DNA of 9,219 nt from Campylobacteraceae bacterium (GTDB lineage Bacteria; Campylobacterota; Campylobacteria; Campylobacterales; Sulfurovaceae): positions 1-9,219 of the forward strand of contig JALWNF010000252.1 of the NCBI GenBank assembly GCA_026995985.1, read 5' to 3'. This document shows positions 1-7,177 of this stretch, piece after piece (positions within the stretch are counted from its first letter, which is position 1; every line of letters begins with the position of its first letter). The notes beneath the pieces were generated by a model that saw nothing but the letters and a program-made list of their open reading frames with translations, was not told where the DNA came from and ran no database searches. The translations under genes were made by a program, and so were the position numbers.

Positions 1-173
1 TCGTCTCTAACAACTATCTCAAAAGGAAAGTTTGTCTCTTGCATTAAAAAACTATCAAGTGCTTTAGCTATATATGCTTCATGATTATAAGTTATACAAC
101 AAATACTCACTATAGGTTCATCAATATTACCTTTCCAATTTTTTATTATCTCTTGTTCTGTTTTTTTAATCAT
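1..173 (-). CDS. Glycosyltransferase family 2, N-terminal fragment (cut by left window edge)
   Basis: Only the first 57 codons are inside the window; the frame is open to base 1. The visible protein starts [15 protein letters not shown] and then shows the first strand and helix of a GT-A fold: [23 protein letters not shown] (about residues 20-42), followed by [13 protein letters not shown] (45-57). The ITYNHE segment and the IVVRD strand end, which leads to the acidic metal/nucleotide site, are typical of family 2 glycosyltransferases that add sugars to lipid-linked surface glycans. The ATG overlaps the stop of the flippase gene as ATGA (a 4-nt overlap), with a weak AAGAAG ribosome site upstream, so translation is probably coupled. 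The donor and acceptor sugars cannot be told from this fragment. The family call is fairly firm, and the role in the same polysaccharide pathway is inferred from position. Confidence 0.85.
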   Translation of the reverse strand, partial: MIKKTEQEIIKNWKGNIDEPIVSICCITYNHEAYIAKALDSFLMQETNFPFEIVVRD

Positions 174-1678
174 TTTTTTCTTCTTTTTATAAAATTTATT
201 ATTATTTTTCTTACTTCGCTAGATACAAAACTATTTATTATTAATAGTATAAAACCTATTAATAGTAAAATTCCAAAAATTACCTCTCTACTATAATCAA
301 AATTAATATTGATATATTTAAGTATAGAAATATATATAGCTGTAGATATAAATATTGGCATAATATCTTTTAATATCCAATCTTTATGAATACCTGGAGC
401 AAATCTATGATGAATATAAGGAGTCCATATTAAAAATGAGATAAGTCTAAATACAAACCATACTATTGCTACTCCAATTACTCCATAAGTATATGCAGTC
501 CATATTATTAGAGGAATAGATAATAAAGCTGATACTGTATTGTATAAAACATGTAGTTTAAGTTTACCATATACAAATTGCAAATAGTATTGAAAAGCTG
601 CTACTGTTAATATTCCATTTCCTAAAACATACCAAAATAGTACATCTTTAGCCCAATTACTAGCCTTTATATCTCCTGTCCATGAGTAGAGTAGCTCATA
701 TGAGTAAAAAGCAGTGATTGCAACAATAGAAAAAATTAATACAACCATTAGTTGAGTTGATTTTTTATATACCTTAATCATCTCATCTATTTTATTTTGA
801 CTAAATAAGCTTGTCATTCTAGGTAATATTGCTTTACTAATTGGTGCTGATATTTGCAATACAGCATTTGCTACTGCACCTACTAAAGCAAAATATCCAT
901 ATTCTGCCAATGGTAAAATATTAGAGAGAAGTAGTTTGTCAAGTTGAGTTAAAAATACCCATATAATACTTGTATAGGCTATACCCATAGCAAAAGGGAG
1001 TATTGGTTTTATAGCAAAATATGAAAAATATAATTTAAATCTTCCTATATCCATTACTGAATAAAACTTTATAGATAATACAATAAACTCTAAAATAGAG
1101 ATAATCAATTGATATACAAAGAAATAAAAAACATCTGTACTAATAAAATATAGTATAAAAAATACTCCTACAAACTTTAGTGTTACAAATATTATATTTA
1201 CAATATTAAGCCATACCTGCTCTTCTGCACCGTTAATGCCACTTCTATATAGAGATGTTAAAAATCTAAATCCAGTTATTATGCCCATTAGTGATATACA
1301 ATCAGTAACAACTGATAAATCTAATTTTTGAACATTAAGCCAATTCAAGCTTATCCAGTCACTATATATAAATATAATAATTGCTATTACTAATGATATA
1401 AATATGAAAATAAACTCCAAACTATGCAGTAGATTTTTAAAAAGTAATTTTTCTTTGGCATCTACAATAGCTTTAACTTTAGCAACCTCACGTGAAAGAG
1501 TAGGAGAAATACCCATATCAAGCAGAGCCATCCAAGATTGTATTAGTGCAAAAAAACCAACCAATCCATAAGCTTCAGCACCTAAATATTTTAGGTAAAA
1601 AGGTACCATAACGATACCTATTATTATTACATAAAATTGTCCAATATAGTTTGCTATTATATTCTTTTTTAGTTGCAT
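170..1678 (-). CDS. wzx: Wzx-type polysaccharide repeat-unit flippase (MOP superfamily membrane protein)
   Basis: A 502-residue, strongly hydrophobic protein with some twelve or more membrane segments, the usual size for Wzx flippases. The N-terminus [33 protein letters not shown] (residues 7-39, first helix and the loop after it) and [20 protein letters not shown] (244-263) match the pattern of the polysaccharide-biosynthesis/MATE-like family. It ends in a basic tail, FIKRRKK. By family knowledge it moves undecaprenyl-pyrophosphate-linked repeat units across the inner membrane. The ATG lies 5 nt after the pyruvyl-transferase stop, with no clear Shine-Dalgarno, which suggests coupled translation; the 3' end overlaps the next glycosyltransferase by 4 nt. 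A teichoic-acid or exopolysaccharide exporter of the same superfamily is the alternative. No polymerase (wzy) or ligase is seen in this window, so Wzx/Wzy-dependent assembly is an inference. Confidence 0.85.
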   Translation of the reverse strand: MQLKKNIIANYIGQFYVIIIGIVMVPFYLKYLGAEAYGLVGFFALIQSWMALLDMGISPTLSREVAKVKAIVDAKEKLLFKNLLHSLEFIFIFISLVIAIIIFIYSDWISLNWLNVQKLDLSVVTDCISLMGIITGFRFLTSLYRSGINGAEEQVWLNIVNIIFVTLKFVGVFFILYFISTDVFYFFVYQLIISILEFIVLSIKFYSVMDIGRFKLYFSYFAIKPILPFAMGIAYTSIIWVFLTQLDKLLLSNILPLAEYGYFALVGAVANAVLQISAPISKAILPRMTSLFSQNKIDEMIKVYKKSTQLMVVLIFSIVAITAFYSYELLYSWTGDIKASNWAKDVLFWYVLGNGILTVAAFQYYLQFVYGKLKLHVLYNTVSALLSIPLIIWTAYTYGVIGVAIVWFVFRLISFLIWTPYIHHRFAPGIHKDWILKDIMPIFISTAIYISILKYININFDYSREVIFGILLLIGFILLIINSFVSSEVRKIIINFIKRRKK

Positions 1679-1683
1679 ATAAT

Positions 1684-2763
1684 CTATTTTACAATTTTTT
1701 GAAATTTTTTTAATGATTCAATATTTAACAATTTATCTATTGAGTCTTCAAGGAGTTCTTCATTTTTTTTCACTGTATACTCTTTTATATTTTGTATATT
1801 ATTTATTAGATTATTAGTAAGCTTTTTTAAATTTTCACTAAAATTATCATCTAATATATTTACATTATATTGACCAAGTCCATAATTTTCCATTAAACCT
1901 CTATGCTTATCATGATTTTCTAATGATATAACTGGTACATTAAAACCTAATGGAATAATTTGCCCATGTCCTCGCATTGCTAAAACAAACTCTGCATCTT
2001 TATAAATTCCTAATGCATCATATGTATGATCAAATGCATATTTAGAAAAATCTAAAACTAAAGAATTATCAATACCACTTGCAACTTCATTACTTATCTC
2101 TATATCATCAAAAACATGTGGAACAAAAATAATCTTATACTCTTTTGATAATTCAATTAAGTTTAATTGTATGTCTTTTATAAATTTATTTCGTTTATCT
2201 AAAGAGGTAAAACGATGAATTGGTTTATCATTTGCAAGTTGAACAATAATATATTTATCATTTTCAAAATCAGTTTTTCTATTATAGTTTAATGCAAACC
2301 AAAATCCAGGATCAGCAACAACAGTTGCATCAATACCTGTTTGATTTAAAAGTCTATTATAGCTACCATCATTTCTAACAGAGAAGAAAGAAGCTCTTTT
2401 TTGTGTTTCTATTAAATGAGAAATTCCTCTTTCTGGTATTCCTTGTTCATCTTTAAAATAATTATAACCTACTCCATAAATAATAAAAGGTATTTTTAAT
2501 TTTTTAATATTATCTTTTTCTATTAGCCAAAACCAACCTTGAGGCCAATGTGCACCATGAATTACACCTCCACCACCAATTACCAATAAATCATATTTAT
2601 CATTAAGAATGCTAATAAAATAGTCATCAAATACTTGTCCCTGTAGGTTACATTCTGCAAAAAAACTAATATTATATATTTTTCTTAAAATATTTTTTAC
2701 ACCAAAACCTAAGCCATAGTCACCATAATTATAATTTAAGCAATATGAATGCATAACTCTCAT
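1684..2763 (-). CDS. Polysaccharide pyruvyl transferase family protein
   Basis: I place the start at 2763, giving 359 residues beginning MRVMHSYCLNYNYGDYGLG. An in-frame ATG exists at 2823, but it lies inside the upstream gene, encodes a hydrophobic stretch shared with no part of the family, and lacks a ribosome site. The 2763 ATG has AAAGGAAA about 6 nt upstream. Family features are an N-terminal N-x-GD-type segment (residues 10-15), LLVIGGGGVIHG (59-70), IIYGVGYNYF (94-103), a VRND strand (129-132), VPHVFDD (214-220), and LAMRGHGQIIPL (261-272), where the Arg and His correspond to the R-x-H signature of the family. These enzymes transfer pyruvate from phosphoenolpyruvate as a ketal onto a sugar of a surface glycan. 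The gene lies 10 nt after the ATP-grasp gene. The acceptor sugar is unknown, and some members of the family have other roles. Confidence 0.85.
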   Translation of the reverse strand: MRVMHSYCLNYNYGDYGLGFGVKNILRKIYNISFFAECNLQGQVFDDYFISILNDKYDLLVIGGGGVIHGAHWPQGWFWLIEKDNIKKLKIPFIIYGVGYNYFKDEQGIPERGISHLIETQKRASFFSVRNDGSYNRLLNQTGIDATVVADPGFWFALNYNRKTDFENDKYIIVQLANDKPIHRFTSLDKRNKFIKDIQLNLIELSKEYKIIFVPHVFDDIEISNEVASGIDNSLVLDFSKYAFDHTYDALGIYKDAEFVLAMRGHGQIIPLGFNVPVISLENHDKHRGLMENYGLGQYNVNILDDNFSENLKKLTNNLINNIQNIKEYTVKKNEELLEDSIDKLLNIESLKKFQKIVK

Positions 2764-2773
2764 ACTATTTCCT
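2764..2773 (-). promoter_or_regulatory. Ribosome binding site deciding the pyruvyl transferase start
   Basis: The 10-nt gap between the ATP-grasp stop (TAA at 2776-2774) and the ATG at 2763 reads AGGAAATAGT on the minus strand, completing AAAGGAAA with the stop region. It has proper spacing to 2763 and none to the in-frame ATG at 2823, so the shorter protein is preferred. Confidence 0.7.
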
Positions 2774-4054
2774 TTATTTAAATAGAACATTAATATTATC
2801 AATGCCAATTGCATATATTCCATTTTCTATTGCCTCTTTTCTTTCAGCAAAAGAATCATCAATCAGCAAAGAATTCATAATCATATAATTTATTTTCTTG
2901 TCACTATCTTTGATATGTATAATATCGTCAAATAAGTTTGTAATTCCAAATTTGTGTAGTATTTTTGACAAGTTATTTTTTTTATTTTTTGTTATAAGAA
3001 TCACTTCTTTGTTCTCATTTTTTACCTGAAAAATTAATTTCATTAAGTCACTATTAATATATTTTTCATCTATCAATAAAGTATCATCAAAATCAACATA
3101 TAATCTTTTATATTCTATATTTGTTTTATATTTTGGAACTAAAGCTCGTCCAAGAGAAACCTCTATATCATTATAAATAACTTCTACATCATAGCCTAAC
3201 TTTTGATAAAGTGCCAATTCTATAAAGTTTACACCTCTAGCACGGTTTAGCATCATTGTTCCTGATACTCTAGGGCCAATTTCAAGTAACTTTAATTTTC
3301 CTTCTTTATCTAATTTCATTTGATAAAACCAAACACCATGCATATTTAGTTTTTGGCTAATTATATTAGCATACTCATGAAATTTTTGATTTAAAAATTT
3401 ATCACTTATAAATGTAGATTTAACAGAAATTCCACGAGTTGTTTTTTCTCTTGTTCGTCCTCCTGCATATAGAAGATTACCTTTATGGGAAAAGCAATCT
3501 ATAGTAAACTCTTCTTGACTTAAATACTCCATAAATATAAACTCATTAAGTCTATATCTAGTTTTATAATATTCAAAATCTTGTTTATTTTTAACCAAAA
3601 AAGCATTTTGTGAACCTTGTCCTTTTTTAGGTTTAATAAAACAAGGAAAGATTATCTCATTTTCATCTTTATATATATCAGCAATTGGAATAATATTTTT
3701 AAAATATTTATAAGTTTTATCTTTAAAACGTACTAACTCATTAATAAATCTACTCTGTCCAATAACTTTTGTTTCTATTTTTTCAATTTGACTAAGAGCG
3801 AAAGCAACATCATCATGTGCTGGAACAATAAAATCAATTTTTTCATTTTTAATAATATTCATTAAATGGTTTTCAAAACTTTTGTCGGTTACATATGGTA
3901 AATAATGAACTTCTTGACCATTAAAAGTACAATATGAATCAATTTCACTTGATGCAAATTTAGTTTTAAAGTATTTATTGTTTGCTAATGAATTAATAAC
4001 TTCATTTGCTATCTCAGTACCACAAGGAAAAATCAATACATTATACTTTTGCAT
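2774..4054 (-). CDS. ATP-grasp ligase fused to a C-terminal HAD-like domain
   Basis: A 426-residue two-domain protein. Residues 1-110 form a Rossmann-like pre-ATP-grasp domain (NVLIFPCGTEIANEVI, then FIVPAHDDVAFALSQ). Residues 111-310 form the ATP-grasp core: phosphate-binding loop KPKKGQGS (141-148), the hinge region FIFMEYLSQEEFTIDCF (172-188) and the metal-site strand LEIGPRVSGTM (257-267). Residues 317-426 hold all HAD motifs: DFDDT (321-325), Thr in LITKN (355), Lys in IKDSDKK (382-387) and IDDS (398-401). ATP-grasp enzymes join a carboxylate to an amine or thiol through an acyl phosphate; HAD domains are mostly phosphatases. The substrate is not known. Lying between the sugar aminotransferase and the pyruvyl transferase, it may modify a sugar amine, which is inference. 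The ATG overlaps the aminotransferase stop by 1 nt (TAATG). In the metal-site strand, Gly260 sits where many members carry Asn. Confidence 0.85.
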   Translation of the reverse strand: MQKYNVLIFPCGTEIANEVINSLANNKYFKTKFASSEIDSYCTFNGQEVHYLPYVTDKSFENHLMNIIKNEKIDFIVPAHDDVAFALSQIEKIETKVIGQSRFINELVRFKDKTYKYFKNIIPIADIYKDENEIIFPCFIKPKKGQGSQNAFLVKNKQDFEYYKTRYRLNEFIFMEYLSQEEFTIDCFSHKGNLLYAGGRTREKTTRGISVKSTFISDKFLNQKFHEYANIISQKLNMHGVWFYQMKLDKEGKLKLLEIGPRVSGTMMLNRARGVNFIELALYQKLGYDVEVIYNDIEVSLGRALVPKYKTNIEYKRLYVDFDDTLLIDEKYINSDLMKLIFQVKNENKEVILITKNKKNNLSKILHKFGITNLFDDIIHIKDSDKKINYMIMNSLLIDDSFAERKEAIENGIYAIGIDNINVLFK

Positions 4055-5127
4055 TAATACACTGCCTTTATTATATTAATAATTTCCATCTGTTCTGCTT
4101 TAGTAAGTTCAGGATATAAAGGCAAACATAATATTCTTTCACTTATATCTCGTGAATTTGGCATAAACTGTTTTGGTTCAATATAGTTTAATGTATCAAG
4201 AGATGGATAGAAATATCTTCTTGGAAATATATCTTTACTATTTAATGCCTTTTGTATCTTTAATGTTTGCTCTTGGCTATCTAAGATTATTGGGAAATAG
4301 CTATAATTTAGTGTTGAATTTTCATTTTGTTGTTGAAATCTAACTACTCCATCTAACTCTTTTTTGTATGTAAAATAGAGTCTTTCTCTTTGCTTTTCAA
4401 TATTTTCTATCTCATCAAGCATACAAAGTCCCATAGCAGCTTCAAACTCATTCATCTTAGCATTTGTCCCAAGGTTAGGAATAGATTCTGTATTTTCAAT
4501 TCCAAAGTTTATGAGGTTTCTAGCTTTTTGAACTAAACTATCATCGTTAATTATTAAAGCACCACCCTCTATAGTGTGAAAAAGCTTTGTTGCATGAAAA
4601 CTAAGTGTAGATATATCTCCATAGTTTAATATGCTTTTATCTTTATACTTCACATCAAAAGCGTGTGCAGCATCATAAATAACCTTTAGATTATTTTTTT
4701 TTGCTATTTTATCAATAGCTTCAACATTACAAGCATTACCAAAAACATGGACAGGAACAATAGCAGATGTATTTTTCGTAATAGCTTTTTCTATATTTAT
4801 TGGGTCAATATTTAGACTTTTTGTGTCTATATCTGCAAATATAGGTCTAATACCATTTGTTATTAATGAACTTGTTGTTGCTACAAAAGAGAAAGGTGTT
4901 GTAATAGCATAATCTTTTATCTCTAATGTTCTATATGCAATTTCTAATGCAGATGTACCACTAGAGACTAGTACAATATTTTTGACACCTAAATATTTTG
5001 CTAATCTACTCTCTAGCTCTTTAACTAAGGGACCATTGTTTGTAACCCAACCACTGTTAAATATCTTATCTACATACTTTTGGTAATTTTTCTTATTTGG
5101 TAAATATGTTTTTGTTACATTAATCAT
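4054..5127 (-). CDS. DegT/DnrJ/EryC1/StrS sugar aminotransferase, VioA-like (dTDP-4-keto-6-deoxyglucose 4-transaminase)
   Basis: A 357-residue PLP-dependent aminotransferase of normal family length. Residues 28-34 read VTNNGPL, the cofactor pocket has SSGTSALE (55-62) and the Asp of YDAAHAF (151-157), and SFHATKLFHTIEGGALI (176-192) contains the Schiff-base lysine K181. NEFEAAMGL (226-234), NYSYFPI (274-280) and PRRYFYPSL (302-310) complete the pattern. These blocks resemble the subgroup containing VioA, which uses glutamate to aminate C4 of dTDP-4-keto-6-deoxyglucose and gives dTDP-Qui4N (viosamine). The position straight after rmlA-rmlB supports this substrate. The WecE/RffA-type product (the galacto epimer) is the main alternative; I judge it less likely because the N-terminus differs. 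The ATG lies within the end of rmlB (8-nt overlap). Confidence 0.85.
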   Translation of the reverse strand: MINVTKTYLPNKKNYQKYVDKIFNSGWVTNNGPLVKELESRLAKYLGVKNIVLVSSGTSALEIAYRTLEIKDYAITTPFSFVATTSSLITNGIRPIFADIDTKSLNIDPINIEKAITKNTSAIVPVHVFGNACNVEAIDKIAKKNNLKVIYDAAHAFDVKYKDKSILNYGDISTLSFHATKLFHTIEGGALIINDDSLVQKARNLINFGIENTESIPNLGTNAKMNEFEAAMGLCMLDEIENIEKQRERLYFTYKKELDGVVRFQQQNENSTLNYSYFPIILDSQEQTLKIQKALNSKDIFPRRYFYPSLDTLNYIEPKQFMPNSRDISERILCLPLYPELTKAEQMEIINIIKAVY

Positions 5128-6133
5128 TATACTTCTTTAAATACCATTCAATAGTTTTAATAATGCCTGTATCAAAGTCTTCATCAGCTCTCCAGCCTAA
5201 TGTTGTCTCAATTTTTGTTGCATCAATAGCATAACGTCTATCATGACCAGCTCTATCTTCTACAAATGTAATTAGTCTCTTATAGGATTTAGATTTAGGT
5301 ACTTTTTCATCTAATACTCTACAGATAGTATCTGCAACTTGAAGATTTGTTCTTTCGTTTCGTCCACCAATATTGTAAGTATTGCCTACTTCTCCTTTAT
5401 GAAAAACCAAATCTATACCTTTGCAGTGGTCTAACACATACAACCAATCTCTAATATTTTTTCCATCTCCATATATTGGAATGCTCTCACCTGCTAATGC
5501 TTTTCTAATAATAGTTGGAATAAGTTTTTCATCATGCTGTTTTGGTCCATAGTTATTTGAACAGTTTGTTATAACTGTATTTAATCCATACGTCTCATGA
5601 TATGAACGGACTATCATATCACTACTTGCTTTAGATGCAGAGTATGGAGAGTTAGGAGCATAAGGTGTCTCTTCTGTAAATAGTCCAGTCTCTCCAAGTG
5701 TTCCATAGACTTCATCAGTTGAGATATGGTGAAAACGACCATACTCTTTATGTTCATCTTTATACTCAAATGGTCTATTCATCCAATACTTTTGAGCTAC
5801 ATCTATAAGTGTAAAAGTACCTTTTACATTAGTCTCTATAAATACTCCTGGATTTTTAATAGAGTTATCTACATGTGACTCAGCAGCAAAATGAATAACT
5901 CCTTGAATATTATACTCTTGAAATATATATTCAACTAAATCCCGATTACAAATATCTCCTTTGATAAATTTGTATCTAGGGTTTAGTTCACACTCACTTA
6001 GGTTTTTTATGTCACCTGCATAAGTAAGTAAATCGAGGTTTATTAAGTTATAATTAGGATATTTTTCTAAAAAATATGGAACAAAATTTGAGCCTATGAA
6101 CCCAGCTGTTCCTGTTAAGAGTATATTAGTCAT
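5120..6133 (-). CDS. rmlB: dTDP-glucose 4,6-dehydratase
   Basis: A 337-residue extended short-chain dehydrogenase/reductase, full length for RmlB. It begins [17 protein letters not shown] with the NAD-binding TGxxGFIG motif (residues 7-14). [11 protein letters not shown] (81-91), HISTDEVYG (136-144, with the catalytic Thr-Asp-Glu at 139-141), YSASK (164-168, active Tyr and Lys) and NNYGP (193-197) are all present, as is the substrate-side block [12 protein letters not shown] (222-233). The enzyme converts dTDP-glucose to dTDP-4-keto-6-deoxyglucose, the branch point for rhamnose and for amino-deoxy sugars. The gene overlaps rmlA by 8 nt upstream and the aminotransferase by 8 nt downstream. An AAAGGAT ribosome site lies about 11 nt before the ATG. 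The call is firm; no key residue is missing. Confidence 0.97.
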   Translation of the reverse strand: MTNILLTGTAGFIGSNFVPYFLEKYPNYNLINLDLLTYAGDIKNLSECELNPRYKFIKGDICNRDLVEYIFQEYNIQGVIHFAAESHVDNSIKNPGVFIETNVKGTFTLIDVAQKYWMNRPFEYKDEHKEYGRFHHISTDEVYGTLGETGLFTEETPYAPNSPYSASKASSDMIVRSYHETYGLNTVITNCSNNYGPKQHDEKLIPTIIRKALAGESIPIYGDGKNIRDWLYVLDHCKGIDLVFHKGEVGNTYNIGGRNERTNLQVADTICRVLDEKVPKSKSYKRLITFVEDRAGHDRRYAIDATKIETTLGWRADEDFDTGIIKTIEWYLKKYND

Positions 6134-6992
6134 CTTTTACTAAATCCTTTAGATATTGTCCATAACTATTTTTACTTAAAGGTTCAGCTATCTCTAAAAC
6201 TTTTTCTCTGTTAATCCAACCATTATTATAAGCTATCTCTTCAAGACATGCTATCTTATAACCCTGTCTATGCTCTATAGTCTGTACAAATTGTCCAGCA
6301 GATAGAAGAGTATCGTGTGTTCCTGTATCAAGCCATGCAAAGCCTCTACCTAAAAGCTCAACTCTCAATTTACCTCTTTTTAAATACTCTTCATTTACTG
6401 ATGTTATCTCTAGCTCTCCACGATGAGATTTTTTAATATTTTTTGCTATCTCTATTACATCATTATCATAAAAGTAGAGTCCTGTTACAGCAAAATTTGA
6501 TTTTGGATGAGTGGGTTTCTCTTCTATACTAATTACTCTATTGTTCTTAAATTCAACTACTCCAAAACGTTGAGGGTCATTTACTTGGTATCCAAAAACA
6601 ATTGCTCCCTCTTTTATTTTTGAAGCCTTTTTAAGCATAGGAGAAAAACCTTGACCATAAAAGATATTGTCTCCTAGTATTAAACAGACATTCTCATCTC
6701 CAATAAACTCTTCTCCAAGGGTAAAAGCTTGTGCTAGTCCATCTGGTGATGGTTGAACTTTATACTCTAATTTAATACCCCAATTCTCTCCATTACCTAG
6801 AAGTCTCTTAAAATTATCTATATCTTGTGGTGTTGAGATAATTAATATATCCTTTATACCTGCTAACATTAAAACAGATAATGGATAGTAAATCATTGGT
6901 TTATCATAAATTGGAAGAAGCTGTTTTGATATACTAGTTGTAACAGGATAGAGACGAGTACCCGAACCACCTGCTAAAATAATACCTTTCAT
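6126..6992 (-). CDS. rmlA: Glucose-1-phosphate thymidylyltransferase
   Basis: A 288-residue nucleotidyltransferase of standard RmlA length. Landmarks are [13 protein letters not shown] (residues 6-18, nucleotide loop), [16 protein letters not shown] (23-38), [11 protein letters not shown] (80-90), [10 protein letters not shown] (104-113, metal-binding Asp108), EEKP (157-160), GLYFYD (171-176) and [14 protein letters not shown] (216-229, Asp222). It joins dTTP and glucose-1-phosphate to dTDP-glucose and is usually inhibited by dTDP-rhamnose or other pathway ends. It is the first gene of the operon. The ATG is preceded by AAAAGGAA with about 9 nt spacing, and an extended -10 promoter lies some 90 nt upstream. 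The C-terminal part past residue 240 is normal for the short RmlA class. Confidence 0.97.
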   Translation of the reverse strand: MKGIILAGGSGTRLYPVTTSISKQLLPIYDKPMIYYPLSVLMLAGIKDILIISTPQDIDNFKRLLGNGENWGIKLEYKVQPSPDGLAQAFTLGEEFIGDENVCLILGDNIFYGQGFSPMLKKASKIKEGAIVFGYQVNDPQRFGVVEFKNNRVISIEEKPTHPKSNFAVTGLYFYDNDVIEIAKNIKKSHRGELEITSVNEEYLKRGKLRVELLGRGFAWLDTGTHDTLLSAGQFVQTIEHRQGYKIACLEEIAYNNGWINREKVLEIAEPLSKNSYGQYLKDLVKDD

Positions 6993-7008
6993 TTTTTTGG
7001 ATTCCTTT
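6993..7008 (-). promoter_or_regulatory. Ribosome binding site of rmlA
   Basis: On the minus strand the 16 bases before the rmlA ATG read AAAAGGAATCCAAAAA plus A, giving a clear purine-rich AAGGAA core about 9 nt from the start. This fixes the rmlA start at 6992. Confidence 0.7.
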
Positions 7009-7078
7009 TAAAGTTTTTTACTGTTATTATATGTATATTAATTATTTATATTTGTTAATATATCTTATTTTTTATGGT

Positions 7079-7087
7079 ATTATACCA
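7079..7087 (-). promoter_or_regulatory. Extended -10 promoter (TGGTATAAT) for the rmlA-led polysaccharide operon
   Basis: Read leftward, bases 7087 to 7079 give TGGTATAAT, a perfect match to the extended sigma-70 -10 box (TG, one base, TATAAT). The region 17 nt upstream (AGCCAA at 7107-7102) is a poor -35, which is common for vegetative promoters of low-GC Campylobacterota. A start near 7072 would give a leader of about 80 nt before rmlA. The -10 sits inside a short palindrome, ATGGTAT-A-ATACCAT (7074-7088). A second TATAAT, without the TG, occurs at 7031-7026 and would give a much shorter leader. The start site itself is not shown by the sequence. Confidence 0.6.
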
Positions 7088-7149
7088 TTAAAACTTTATT
7101 GTTGGCTTTTAGAATACCCATATAGAGGTTATAAAATTATATATTTTTT

Positions 7150-7177
7150 ATACCTATGAATTAATTTTCATAGGTAT
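7150..7177 (-). terminator. Perfect 11-bp hairpin right at the stop codon of the propeller gene; possible terminator
   Basis: Bases 7150-7160 (ATACCTATGAA, first base included) pair exactly with 7167-7177, leaving a 6-nt loop. The outermost pair uses the last base of the TAA stop of the beta-propeller gene. The position between two genes and the perfect stem suggest transcript termination or 3'-end protection. On the minus-strand transcript the bases after the stem are AAAAAAUAUAUAAUUUUAU, so a U run is delayed and broken, which is unlike a textbook intrinsic terminator. I therefore give it only moderate confidence as a terminator; the hairpin itself is certain. Confidence 0.5.

Noticed and set aside
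164..179. Runs of seven T around the glycosyltransferase start as a phase-variable tract
   Set aside because: Short A/T runs are frequent in this AT-rich DNA, and no long G/C tract typical of phase variation in Campylobacterota was found in any gene here.
81..296. Plus-strand open frame of 71 codons rich in Phe/Ile
   Set aside because: It lies opposite the 3' end of the flippase and the start of the glycosyltransferase, and its composition is that of an antisense shadow of AT-rich membrane-protein DNA. No ribosome site or family resemblance.
2764..2823. Longer start of the pyruvyl transferase at the ATG at 2823
   Set aside because: The added 20 residues overlap the ATP-grasp gene, lack a ribosome site and do not match the family start, while 2763 has a good AAAGGAAA.
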